From the NCBI GenBank assembly GCA_017508195.1, contig JAFVZL010000014.1, positions 97,144-161,143 on the forward strand: a stretch of 64,000 bases of DNA, written 5' to 3'. The translations under genes were made by a program, and so were the position numbers. Shown here one piece after another: positions 34,591 to 42,648 of this stretch. Every line of letters starts with the position of its first letter. Position 1 is the first letter of the stretch. The notes under the pieces are model-generated. The model was not told the origin of the DNA. It saw only the letters and a list, made by a program, of their open reading frames with translations, and searched no databases. The DNA is from Clostridia bacterium (GTDB lineage: Bacteria > Bacillota > Clostridia > Oscillospirales > CAG-272).

Positions 34591-35186
34591 TTTCCTTTGG
34601 AGGGTGACAGCCTAGGATTTGAAGCGCTCCGCGAATAGCGGAGAAGGTTCAAATCTGTAGCAAGGCGAAAACAATTAATAATTGTTTTCACCGCAGCGCT
34701 CGCCACAGGCTACCGAAAAGTCGGTAGCCGACGAACAAGGCGCGAGCCAAGCCGAAGTCCCCTGAGGCGACTGCTCGCAACTATGTGAATGGCGCGGACC
34801 GTCACCTCATACTCGGCACGAAGCCGAGGACACCTCAGGCATCCTATTCGGGATGCTGTTTTTTTCTTTCCTTTGGAGGGTGACAGCCTGGGATTTGAAG
34901 CGCTCCGCGAATAGCGGAGAAGGTTCAAATCTGTAGCAAGGCGAAAACAATTAATAATTGTTTTCGCCGCAGCGCTCGCCACAGGCTACCGAAAAGTCGG
35001 TAGCCGACGAACAAGGCGCGAGCCAAGCCGAAGTCCCCTGAGGCGACTGCTCGCAACTGTGTGAATGGCGCGGACCGTCACCTCATACTCGGCACGAAGC
35101 CGAGGACACCTCAGGCATCCTTGAGGGATGCCGTTTTTCTTTCCTTTGGAGGGTGACAGCCTGGGATTTGAAGCGCTCCGCGAATC
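34565..35186 (+). repeat. Tandem ~275-base repeats downstream of tRNA-Cys carrying copies of its 3' end
   Basis: Two full units (34565-34837, 34838-35113) and a truncated third (35114-35186). Each full unit holds a terminator-like hairpin, an inverted copy of the tRNA 3' end (34598-34623, 34874-34899, 35147-35172), a CTCCGC...GCGGAG hairpin, and a direct copy of the tail CGTCACCTC (34800-34808, 35076-35084). No protein-coding gene with a ribosome site is inside. Confidence 0.85.
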
Positions 35187-35209
35187 ATAATATCTACGAA
35201 AAGCTTTAT

Positions 35210-35238
35210 TTGACAACGTACATAATATCTATTATAAT
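35210..35238 (+). promoter_or_regulatory. Promoter of the HD-domain gene
   Basis: TTGACA (35210-35215), 17-base spacer, TATAAT (35233-35238), about 65 bases before the ATG at 35305. Confidence 0.8.
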
Positions 35239-35304
35239 ATTAGAGGACAAGCGATACGAATCAAAAACGCATACACATCTTAAAAATCAAGCAGAGGACA
35301 CGCC

Positions 35305-35736
35305 ATGATATATACACCAATGACAAAGCTCGCTATGAAGCTATGCTTCGAGGCGCATAAGGAGCAAACCGACAAGAGCGGTATGCCATACGTTTTCCAC
35401 CCCTTTCACCTAGCAGAGCAGATGAAGGACGAAGAAACCACCGTCGTCGCGCTGCTTCACGACCTTATCGAGGATACCGATCACACCTTGGATGACCTCA
35501 GAGAAATCGGCTTTAGCGAAAGGATAATCTCTGCCATTGAGCTTATGACGCACGCAGAAGGCGTGCCGTATATGGAATACGTAGCGAAAATCAAGGGAAA
35601 CCCGATAGCAAGAGCAGTAAAGCTCGCAGACCTTAAGCATAACAGCGATCTCTCGCGCCTCGACACGGTCAGCGAAAAGGACCTCGAGCGAGTCGAAAAA
35701 TATAAAAGAGCTATCGCACTTCTTGAGCAAGAATGA
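35305..35736 (+). CDS. HD-domain phosphohydrolase, SpoT/MESH1-like
   Basis: A 143-residue stand-alone HD hydrolase of the RelA/SpoT N-terminal type. The metal motifs are YVFHPFHLA (first His), ALLHDLIEDT (HD pair plus ED) and AVKLADLKHNSD (the family's KxADxxxN segment). The synthetase, TGS and ACT domains of full-length Rel are absent, so it is likely a small alarmone hydrolase (SAH) removing pyrophosphate from (p)ppGpp or a related nucleotide. It has its own strong promoter and terminator, next to the tRNA repeat region. Confidence 0.85.
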   Translation: MIYTPMTKLAMKLCFEAHKEQTDKSGMPYVFHPFHLAEQMKDEETTVVALLHDLIEDTDHTLDDLREIGFSERIISAIELMTHAEGVPYMEYVAKIKGNPIARAVKLADLKHNSDLSRLDTVSEKDLERVEKYKRAIALLEQE

Positions 35737-35772
35737 CAAGATCGTTTTTACCGTCGCTTTATATCAACAGAA

Positions 35773-35810
35773 GCACCGAGGTACTGAAATAATACCTCGG
35801 TGCCTCTTTT
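35773..35810 (+). terminator. Terminator after the HD-domain gene
   Basis: An 11-base stem GCACCGAGGTA / TACCTCGGTGC (35773-35803) followed by TCTTTT. Confidence 0.88.
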
Positions 35811-35860
35811 ATGCGTTTTCCGGGTCAAGGAAACTGTTTACTATACATTTCAGTTGCAAT

Positions 35861-36820
35861 CTACGGCTGAAGATTCTCCTCATCCTTCCATCTCTCGTAG
35901 GAGAGCTTCGCCATATCTATATCCGCGAGTATCTCCTCCTCGGTCTTGTTGCCGGAGCAACTGAACTCAATATACGCATCGGCGTAATCACCGATCGGAT
36001 ACGGGATACGGATATATTGCGAGTAGGTGCCGTTTGCCGTAGCGGTGTACTCACCGTCTCCAAGCTTTATGGTATAACCGCCGTCACTGTCCTCACCTAT
36101 CTCGACGGTGAACTCGTCTGTCACCTCGATCTCATCGGTAGATAGCATATACCACACCTTGCCCGTCTTTGCTATAAGGTCTATATCGAGATAAATATAA
36201 ACGAAGGGATGCGGGTCGGGTATAGACTCATAACCCGTGCTGTCAGAGGCAACTCTGTTAAGGAAGTAGCTTCCGTCAAGGCGGAGTCCGCCGTAAGGAA
36301 GTATAGGTGCCTCGCCGAGCTTAGCTCGCATATAGTTGATGGTCGTTCTCTTGTCGACTCGTATGAAATCAACGTCGATATAATAATCAATAGCAAGATC
36401 ACCCGCAAAGAGGTTGCCCTTATACTTAGGCTTCGAGTAGCTGAGCTTCTCGGCACCTGCATTCACACCGAATTTGTACCACTCGTCGGAGCTGCCGAAG
36501 TTTATCTCAACGTAGGAATACTTCCCTGCCTCCTCGGTGTCAGCGGTAAAGCGGCACCGTAGCCCCGCGTAATGGAGCGAAACGTCATCACTCGAGTAAG
36601 CGTAATAACCCGTTCCGTCAGACTTTATCATAATGTAAAGGGAAATGTTATTCGCTGCTATCTCGTCCTCGTCAGTGCTGTAACGGCTGAGCATGTACGA
36701 GCCTTCGATCTCCGACATCTCACCGCTGTCTACGATATAGCAGCTGCTGAGGCTGAATACACTGATAAAGAGAAGAGCTGCTACAAGACATAACGTAATC
36801 GGTTTTTTGAAGTTTTTCAT
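35861..36820 (-). CDS. Hypothetical lipoprotein
   Basis: A 319-residue exported lipoprotein: signal peptide with lipobox LSSC (Cys27), then a beta-rich body with two similar halves, each beginning with a SYMLSRYSTD- or SYFLNRVASD-type strand and later YIxIxxDGxGYY-like strands. The internal repetition suggests two copies of one ~140-residue domain, as in lipocalin-like clostridial lipoproteins. The C-terminus is a charged helix. It is a single-gene unit with a GGAGG ribosome site. No family or function recognised. Confidence 0.7.
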   Translation of the reverse strand: MKNFKKPITLCLVAALLFISVFSLSSCYIVDSGEMSEIEGSYMLSRYSTDEDEIAANNISLYIMIKSDGTGYYAYSSDDVSLHYAGLRCRFTADTEEAGKYSYVEINFGSSDEWYKFGVNAGAEKLSYSKPKYKGNLFAGDLAIDYYIDVDFIRVDKRTTINYMRAKLGEAPILPYGGLRLDGSYFLNRVASDSTGYESIPDPHPFVYIYLDIDLIAKTGKVWYMLSTDEIEVTDEFTVEIGEDSDGGYTIKLGDGEYTATANGTYSQYIRIPYPIGDYADAYIEFSCSGNKTEEEILADIDMAKLSYERWKDEENLQP

Positions 36821-36983
36821 ACCATTTTCCTCCTTTTTAAAAAGGTTTGATTTCTACTTAAAGTATACCATAAGAGCGTTTTCGTGTCAATCTATATAGC
36901 AATATAGTTACAAAACGCTCATATGTGAATTATTTTTTAGTGAAATCAAAGTTAATAGGGAAAATGCGAAAACACCGAAGAAT

Positions 36984-37403
36984 TTACTGCTTTTTTGCTC
37001 TCGGAGCGCGCTTTTTCTCGTTCATTTTGACCTCGGAGTATGCATCTATATAAAGCTTTACCGTGGTTTCGAGAGTTGTCGCAAGCGCCTCTCTCATAGC
37101 TATCGGCAAGGGTCTAGCACGGCGGTAAAGCGCGAGCAGGTGCATCTCATCCTCGGAAAGCTCTGCGTTCTCCGAGGAAAGAGGTATATTCATAAGCTCG
37201 GTTATACTGACGCGGAATACCTCGGACAGCTTTGGCAGCATACTCATAAAGGATGCGCTTCTGCCTCGCCTCCAGTTGTTGACGGTCTTATCGTTAAGTC
37301 CGATGGCTCGCTCGAAGGCTGCGTCCGACTCATACTCCGATTCTATCAGGGCGAGAATTCTCGCTCTGATCTTGTCCTTGTTTTCTCTTAACTCACCGTT
37401 CAT
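36984..37403 (-). CDS. XRE-like HTH regulator
   Basis: A 139-residue protein with an N-terminal helix-turn-helix (residues about 12-70: AAFERAIGLNDKTVNNWRRG), then an acidic linker and a helical tail ending in the basic stretch KKRAPRAKKQ. Its start overlaps the end of the flavin reductase gene by four bases (ATGA), so the two are translated together. It may regulate that pair in response to redox or flavin state; this is inference from context. Confidence 0.75.
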   Translation of the reverse strand: MNGELRENKDKIRARILALIESEYESDAAFERAIGLNDKTVNNWRRGRSASFMSMLPKLSEVFRVSITELMNIPLSSENAELSEDEMHLLALYRRARPLPIAMREALATTLETTVKLYIDAYSEVKMNEKKRAPRAKKQ

Positions 37404-38134
37404 TTTTTCTTTCCTCCCCTGCCCCGCTTGCCTTTTCCTCTTGGAATATCAAGGTAGAACGGGCGTTTTTCTTTATCCTCTCCGGAGCTCACTGGCATAG
37501 CCTTTTCACCGTTTTTCCTGCTTACAGATGCGCGTTTATCCGACACGCCCCCTGCCTTTGCCCTTGCTTTCGGCTTCGTTTTCTTTGTCGAGAAGCCAAA
37601 CTCGCCGAGCTTCTCACCGAGAGCAAAATACTCACCGTGCGCATACGCGAGAAGGTCTGCCCGGTCAAAGCGTATCTTACCCGAGCCGTCTATTATCGAC
37701 TCGTCGGCGGTGATACCTACGATATCGGCTATGAAAACGTCGTGCGTGCCCATGTGCATTACCTCACATACGCGGCACTCGAGTGCTACGGGACACTCCC
37801 CGACCGTTGGCGGTGCAACCGACTCAGACGGAACTGCGGTAATACCGCACTCCTTAAACTTATCGACCTTCGCACCCGTGTAGATTCCGATATAATCGAC
37901 CTCGCGCGCCATCGCCGCCGTAGGCAGATTTATGACGAACTCACCGCTTTCAGAAAGAAGCGCGTGAGAGTATCGCTGAGGCCTTATCGAAACGTAGGTC
38001 CTCGGCGGTATCGTTGCAAGTATGCCCGTCCAGGCAACCGTAAGTACGTTATATTTTTCCTTTGTGCCCACCGTGACGAGCACAGGGGGTAGCGGTGCGG
38101 TGAGTGCACCCGCCTTAAAGCTTTTTCTTGCCAT
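37400..38134 (-). CDS. Flavin reductase-family (FMN-binding split barrel) protein
   Basis: A 244-residue protein. Residues about 1-165 form a flavin reductase-like split barrel: VTVGTKEKYNVLTVAWTGI, RYSHALLSESGEFVINLP and YIGIYTGAKVDKF are typical FMN-contact segments. The last ~60 residues are a Lys/Arg-rich low-complexity tail (KPKARAKAGG, GKGKRGRGGKKK), uncommon in the family and possibly nucleic-acid or membrane binding. A shorter paralogue without the tail is at 61899. It is co-transcribed with a downstream HTH gene. Confidence 0.85.
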   Translation of the reverse strand: MARKSFKAGALTAPLPPVLVTVGTKEKYNVLTVAWTGILATIPPRTYVSIRPQRYSHALLSESGEFVINLPTAAMAREVDYIGIYTGAKVDKFKECGITAVPSESVAPPTVGECPVALECRVCEVMHMGTHDVFIADIVGITADESIIDGSGKIRFDRADLLAYAHGEYFALGEKLGEFGFSTKKTKPKARAKAGGVSDKRASVSRKNGEKAMPVSSGEDKEKRPFYLDIPRGKGKRGRGGKKK

Positions 38135-38206
38135 AGCTGCTTTTTTATCTTCCTTTCCCGAGGGATGCCGACGGAAATGCGTTCCACCTGAGCCTTAGCT
38201 CAGAAT

Positions 38207-38237
38207 TAAAAAGGACCGCCCATTATCGGACAGTCCT
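38207..38237 (-). terminator. Terminator after dus
   Basis: On the minus strand AGGACTGTCC pairs with GGGCGGTCCT around ATAAT-type loop bases, followed by TTTTT. It separates dus from the flavin reductase gene. Confidence 0.75.
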
Positions 38238-38330
38238 ATTCTAGCACATTTTACGAAACTTGTAAAGTATTTTACGAAAAACGGAGCCTTCAATATTGCA
38301 GAAAATCCGTTAGTACCACTTCTGCATCAC

Positions 38331-39320
38331 TTAATCCATCTCATCGCGCATTGCGGTAAGAATGATGCTCTCAACCTCACTGTAGCTTGTCGCGGTATTT
38401 ATCAGAGCACGGATGTGAGCAGCCCCTCTGAAGCCCTTAAGGTAAAGCGCGATCTGCTTTCTCGCCTCAGGCACCGCTATTTTCTCACCCTTATCAAGCG
38501 ATGCCTCTTTAAGCTGTTTCAGCGCACAGTCGACGCGCTCGGTGAGAGTTGGCTCTGAGTACGGCTCCCCCGAGAGTGCCGCGCGTATCTCATCGAAGAT
38601 AAAGGGATTGCCGACAGCGCCTCTTCCGACCGCCACTCCGTCAGCTCCCGTGTACCTCAGCATATCCACCGCATCTGCTCCGGAGGTGATATCTCCGTTG
38701 GCTATGACGGGTATATGAACACTATTCTTTACATTTTTAATGATTTCTCTGTCAACCGAGCCCGAATACATCTCGCTCCTCGTTCTGCCGTGAACGCAGA
38801 TAAGTGAGGCTCCCGCATCCTCTGCGGCAATAGCGCACTCGACGGCATTGACGTGCTCGCGGTCGATGCCCGCCCTTATCTTCACGGTCACGGGCAGATC
38901 TGTCGCTCCTTTGACAGAGGCTACTATCGAGTGTATGAGCTCGGGGTCGCGCATCAGCGCCGAGCCCTCTCCGTTCGAGAATATCTTATTTACGGGACAG
39001 CCCATATTTATGTCTATCGCGATCGGTGCGGAGCATCCTTCAATAGCGGGGCGTGACAGTATCTCTGCCGCCCTTGCCATGACGTCGGGCTCCTTGCCGA
39101 ATATCTGCAAAGCTACCCTTCCCTCATCCGGGTGGATTTTCGCGAGTATACGGGTCTTTTTATCGCCGAATACGGTAGCCTTAGCGCTGACCATCTCGGT
39201 CACCGACCACTCGGCACCGTGCTCTCTTGCGACAAGGCGCATAGCACGGTCACTGAAGCCCGCCATAGGCGCGAGCATAAGACCGTATTTGAATTCGTTA
39301 TCTCCGAGCAGCATACCCAT
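38331..39320 (-). CDS. dus: tRNA-dihydrouridine synthase
   Basis: Reduces uridines in the tRNA D loop using FMN and NADPH. The 329-residue TIM barrel has LAPMAGFSDRAMR near the N-terminus, the catalytic cysteine in NMGCPVNKIFSNGEG, the FMN/RNA-contact motif CVHGRTRSEMYSG, and IPVIANGDI. The frame opens at a GTG at 39329 that overlaps the GAGGGGG ribosome site, so the ATG at 39320 is the better start. It is divergent from the MATE cluster. Confidence 0.93.
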   Translation of the reverse strand: MGMLLGDNEFKYGLMLAPMAGFSDRAMRLVAREHGAEWSVTEMVSAKATVFGDKKTRILAKIHPDEGRVALQIFGKEPDVMARAAEILSRPAIEGCSAPIAIDINMGCPVNKIFSNGEGSALMRDPELIHSIVASVKGATDLPVTVKIRAGIDREHVNAVECAIAAEDAGASLICVHGRTRSEMYSGSVDREIIKNVKNSVHIPVIANGDITSGADAVDMLRYTGADGVAVGRGAVGNPFIFDEIRAALSGEPYSEPTLTERVDCALKQLKEASLDKGEKIAVPEARKQIALYLKGFRGAAHIRALINTATSYSEVESIILTAMRDEMD

Positions 39321-39462
39321 CCGTGCCACCCCCTCGCTTATATCACTCAGTCCGTAACGGACTGCGGCTTATTTCTCAGCCATTATTATACACTATCGTC
39401 ACTGTTCTGTCAACCGCACACACCCATCCCAAAAATTAACTGTTTTTTATTTCTCTTTTCGC

Positions 39463-39491
39463 TTGACAAATCACGCGCACGGGTCTATAAT
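39463..39491 (+). promoter_or_regulatory. Promoter of the first MATE gene
   Basis: TTGACA (39463-39468), 17-base spacer, TATAAT (39486-39491), a near-consensus promoter. Confidence 0.88.
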
Positions 39492-39496
39492 GATTA

Positions 39497-39569
39497 GACA
39501 AGGCAATTTGCCTCTTACCAAAGGTGTCCGAAAAGGACCTATGCCAGACGGGCGTGCGAGGTGAAACCA
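39497..39569 (+). promoter_or_regulatory. Structured leader resembling the guanidine-IV (mepA) riboswitch
   Basis: The ~73-base leader contains hairpin GGCAATTTGCC, then AGGTGTCC-GAAAA-GGACCT, then ATGCCAGACGGGCG, and ends with the ribosome site GAGGTG. The GTCC/GGAC hairpin followed by CCTATGCCAGACGGG is what I recall of the mepA motif, which controls MATE exporters in Clostridia. CCTC early in the leader could pair with the GAGG ribosome site. The family match is from memory. Confidence 0.45.
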
Positions 39570-40997
39570 ATGGTAGTAAGACGCGGAAAACCGAATTTCA
39601 CGGAGGGACCTATATTCGTAAGGCTCCTCTTATTTACTGTTCCTATTATTCTGACCGGTCTTTTGCAGGTCTTTTACAATATGGCAGACAATATTATAGT
39701 CGGTCAGTTCTCCGGCGATCCCGATGCTCTTGCAGCTGTCGGACAGACGAACACCACCAACAGCTTTATAATCAACCTCATTATTGGTATATCAGCCGGT
39801 GCTGGCGTTGTAGTAGCTCAGCTCTTCGGTGCGAACAGAAAAAAAGAGCTCTCGCGCTCGATACATACCGCGATGACCCTCTCGCTCATAATGGGTGCAA
39901 TTATGCTGGTGGTCGGCCTTATCGTTATGCGCCCCGTTCTCTCGCTTATAGTTAAGCCCGAGCTTCTCGATAAATCGACTCTGTATATGCTCATTATCTG
40001 CATAGGCTACCCCGCCATGTCGATATACAACTTCGGCGCGTCCATCGTGCGTTCGCTCGGTGACTCGAAAACGCCTCTTATAATTCTCGCAATATCCGGA
40101 ATTATCAACGTAGGCCTTAACGTTCTTTTCGTCGTACCTCTAAAAATGTCTATTGCGGGCGTTGCCATCGCGACCGTCGCATCTCAGTACTTCTCCGCGA
40201 TAGCCGTAGTTATTCTTATGATGAAGCAGAGAGACGAGAACCTGAGATACGATATTAAGAAGCTGATGTTAGACAGAGGTCTGCTTTCAAGAATACTCTA
40301 CTGCGGGGTACCCGCAGGTATTCAGAGCTCGATATTCTCCTTCTCGAATATGCTTCTTACCTCAGCTATCAGCACCTTCCCCGTAGAAACGATATCGGGT
40401 AATACGATAGCGAGCAACATAGACGGTATAACCTATACCTGTATGAACAGCTTCACCTCGTCCGTAATGACCTTCGCGGGTCAGAATTACGGAGCAATGA
40501 AGAAAGAGCGAATCTGGAAGGTGTTTATCTTCTCCCTTATTCAGGTCACTGCCATAGGCGTGCTCGTCGCGCAAACCGAGCTTCTTTTCGCACATCCTAT
40601 CGCATCGCTTTTTGTCGACGGTAATAACCCGAACAAAGAGCTTATCGTTGAGCAGGCAATAGTCATAATGCAGTCTATACTTAACCCCTACTTCCTTTGC
40701 GGAATCATGAGCGTTATGGCGGGCTTCCTCAGGGGTCTCGGAAACTCTACGGGTCCTATGATCACCGCCGTTACGGGAGTTATTGTCGTGCGCCTCGTCT
40801 GGATATACGTCTTCTTCCCGATGAATTCGGGCAGCATCGCATGGCTGAATCTTTGCTATCCCCTCACGTGGATATTCACGATACTTATGAACGTAGTTCT
40901 TATAATATTTGCAGCTCGCTCGCTCAACAAGCTTATGCCGAAGAGCAGCTCCACTGCGGCCGAGACCGTACCCGAGGAGGAGACGGTCACAACTTGA
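39570..40997 (+). CDS. MATE-family multidrug/cation antiporter 1
   Basis: A 475-residue, 12-helix MATE transporter that exports small cationic or organic compounds with Na+ or H+. The N-terminal signature FTEGPIFVRLLLF, DNIIVGQFSGDPDAL and the mid-protein SIVRSLGDSKTPLII are family hallmarks shared by all four copies here. The ATG at 39570 follows GCGAGGTGA; an upstream GTG would overlap that site. It alone carries the riboswitch-like leader and is followed by its own terminator, so it is regulated apart from the next three. Confidence 0.92.
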   Translation: MVVRRGKPNFTEGPIFVRLLLFTVPIILTGLLQVFYNMADNIIVGQFSGDPDALAAVGQTNTTNSFIINLIIGISAGAGVVVAQLFGANRKKELSRSIHTAMTLSLIMGAIMLVVGLIVMRPVLSLIVKPELLDKSTLYMLIICIGYPAMSIYNFGASIVRSLGDSKTPLIILAISGIINVGLNVLFVVPLKMSIAGVAIATVASQYFSAIAVVILMMKQRDENLRYDIKKLMLDRGLLSRILYCGVPAGIQSSIFSFSNMLLTSAISTFPVETISGNTIASNIDGITYTCMNSFTSSVMTFAGQNYGAMKKERIWKVFIFSLIQVTAIGVLVAQTELLFAHPIASLFVDGNNPNKELIVEQAIVIMQSILNPYFLCGIMSVMAGFLRGLGNSTGPMITAVTGVIVVRLVWIYVFFPMNSGSIAWLNLCYPLTWIFTILMNVVLIIFAARSLNKLMPKSSSTAAETVPEEETVTT

Positions 40998-41005
40998 TAT
41001 ATCGG

Positions 41006-41048
41006 GCCAAAGGCACTCTCGTCAGACTGTGCCTTAGGCTCTTTTTGT
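41006..41048 (+). terminator. Terminator between MATE 1 and MATE 2
   Basis: GCC-AAGGCAC pairs with GTGCCTT-A-GGC (41006-41039), followed by TCTTTTTG. Confidence 0.82.
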
Positions 41049-41114
41049 CGGGGACAGGACGGATCATGCCGTAATCCCGCTAAAAAACAACTAACAGGAC
41101 TCAACGGAGAAAAA

Positions 41115-42545
41115 ATGGCTGCTAAAATAAAACAGAATTTCACCGAGGGCGGACTCTTTTTCAAGATCCTCTTATTCGCTCTGCCCATATTGGCAACGAG
41201 CGTTCTTCAGATCCTCTATAACGCTGCCGACAACATTGTTGTCGGACAGTTCTCGGGAGACCCCGAGGCACTCGCAGCGGTAGGCTGTACGGGTGCGGTA
41301 TCCAACATCATGATAAATCTGGTTATCGGTGTAAGCTCGGGTGCAGGCGTAATTGTAGCGCAGCTCTACGGAGCGAAAAGGCACGAGGCTGTTTCTCGCG
41401 CGTCACACACGGCGATGCTCACGTCGGTAATAGCCGGACTTCTATTTATGGTTATCGGACTTCTCGTGCACCGTCCGCTCCTTTCTCTTATGGTTGAGGA
41501 AGAGAGCATACTCGACAAGGCGGCATCCTATCTCTTCGTAATATCGCTCGGTATTCCCGCATCCTCGGTATACAACTTCGGCTCCGCTATAGTGCGCTCG
41601 ATAGGCGACTCAAAAACTCCGCTTATCATCCTTATCGTGTCGGGTCTTATCAACGTTTTACTCAATCTTCTTTTCGTAATGGTGTTCCATATGGCGGTGG
41701 TAGGCGTCGCGCTCGCTACGATAATATCGCAGTACGTGTCGGCTCTGGTCATCTCCATCATTCTTCTGCGCGCTAAGGGCGAGAGCTACGGCATAGAGCC
41801 GAAGAAGCTGAGGCTGGATACGGGGCTTCTAGTCAGAATGCTGGCTATCGGTATCCCCGCAGGTCTTCAGAGCTCTGCGTACAGCATCTCGAATATGTTC
41901 ATCACCGCAGGTGTCAACAGCTTCGAGCGCCCGATAATCTCGGCAAACGCTATCGCGAGCAATATAGATAATATTCTCTACGTCGCAATGGTCGCATTCA
42001 TGCAGGCGGCAATGACCTCGACGGGACAGAACTTCGGAAAGGGAGACCGTAAGAGAGTAATGAAATCTCTCTTCTATTCATCCGCACTTTCGGTTATAGT
42101 CGGTTTCATCGTAGCTACGGTTATCTTTGTTCTGAAAGAGCCTATCATCACGCTGTATGTAGATCCGAACGATCCCCTCGCAAACGAGGTTATAGCGGCA
42201 GCGGTAAGATGGGTAAGCTTCTTCGTATATCCTTATATGATCTGCGGTCTTTTCGAGGTACTCTCAGGCTTCTTGCGCGGACTCGGCAACTCCACCGCAC
42301 CCATGATAATCGTGCTCACCTGCGCGTGTCTTTTCAGAATCGTGTGGGTATCCTTCATCTTCCCGAATCTTCCTCACGAGCTCGAGTCGCTCTTATGGTG
42401 CTATCCCGTATCCTGGACACTCTCGGCGCTCTCGGCGGTAGCCGTTATTCTCTTCTCTGTAAGGAAACTCAACAGAATGAACCTCGAGGTGGAGAACGAG
42501 AGCCCATCTGCCGATGATGCAACAGAAGAATGCCCGTCGCACTGA
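41115..42545 (+). CDS. MATE-family antiporter 2
   Basis: A 476-residue, 12-helix MATE exporter with FTEGGLFFKILLF at the N-terminus, DNIVVGQFSGDPEAL, and AIVRSIGDSKTPLII in the fifth-helix region. It is more similar to MATE 1 than to unrelated MATEs by eye. The C-terminus is a short acidic tail (ESPSADDATEECPSH). A plain GGAG site lies before the ATG. No strong promoter was found in the 60 bases after the preceding terminator, so read-through or a weak promoter is likely. Confidence 0.92.
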   Translation: MAAKIKQNFTEGGLFFKILLFALPILATSVLQILYNAADNIVVGQFSGDPEALAAVGCTGAVSNIMINLVIGVSSGAGVIVAQLYGAKRHEAVSRASHTAMLTSVIAGLLFMVIGLLVHRPLLSLMVEEESILDKAASYLFVISLGIPASSVYNFGSAIVRSIGDSKTPLIILIVSGLINVLLNLLFVMVFHMAVVGVALATIISQYVSALVISIILLRAKGESYGIEPKKLRLDTGLLVRMLAIGIPAGLQSSAYSISNMFITAGVNSFERPIISANAIASNIDNILYVAMVAFMQAAMTSTGQNFGKGDRKRVMKSLFYSSALSVIVGFIVATVIFVLKEPIITLYVDPNDPLANEVIAAAVRWVSFFVYPYMICGLFEVLSGFLRGLGNSTAPMIIVLTCACLFRIVWVSFIFPNLPHELESLLWCYPVSWTLSALSAVAVILFSVRKLNRMNLEVENESPSADDATEECPSH

Positions 42546-42605
42546 TAGACGGGATGCCTGCTGTTCGTTTTTTTCCATACAACTCCATTTATTCTATTTA
42601 CTTTA

Positions 42606-42637
42606 AAGTGCAAAAGTGCTACTATGGCACTAGTGCA
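42606..42637. promoter_or_regulatory. Palindromic AGTGC motif cluster before MATE 3
   Basis: AGTGC occurs three times within 32 bases, the last within the perfect palindrome GCACTAGTGC. It lies directly upstream of the MATE 3 ribosome site and looks like an operator. Confidence 0.45.
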
Positions 42638-42648
42638 AGAGGTGTGAT

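Noticed and set aside
34565-35186. CRISPR array or insertion sequence in the repeats after tRNA-Cys
   Set aside because: Units are ~275 bases without spacers, and no transposase frame is present in any of the six frames.
38135-38206. Riboswitch in the leader of the flavin reductase gene
   Set aside because: A TGAGC/GCTCA hairpin and GC-rich stretch are present, but the FMN riboswitch core and other known motifs could not be found.
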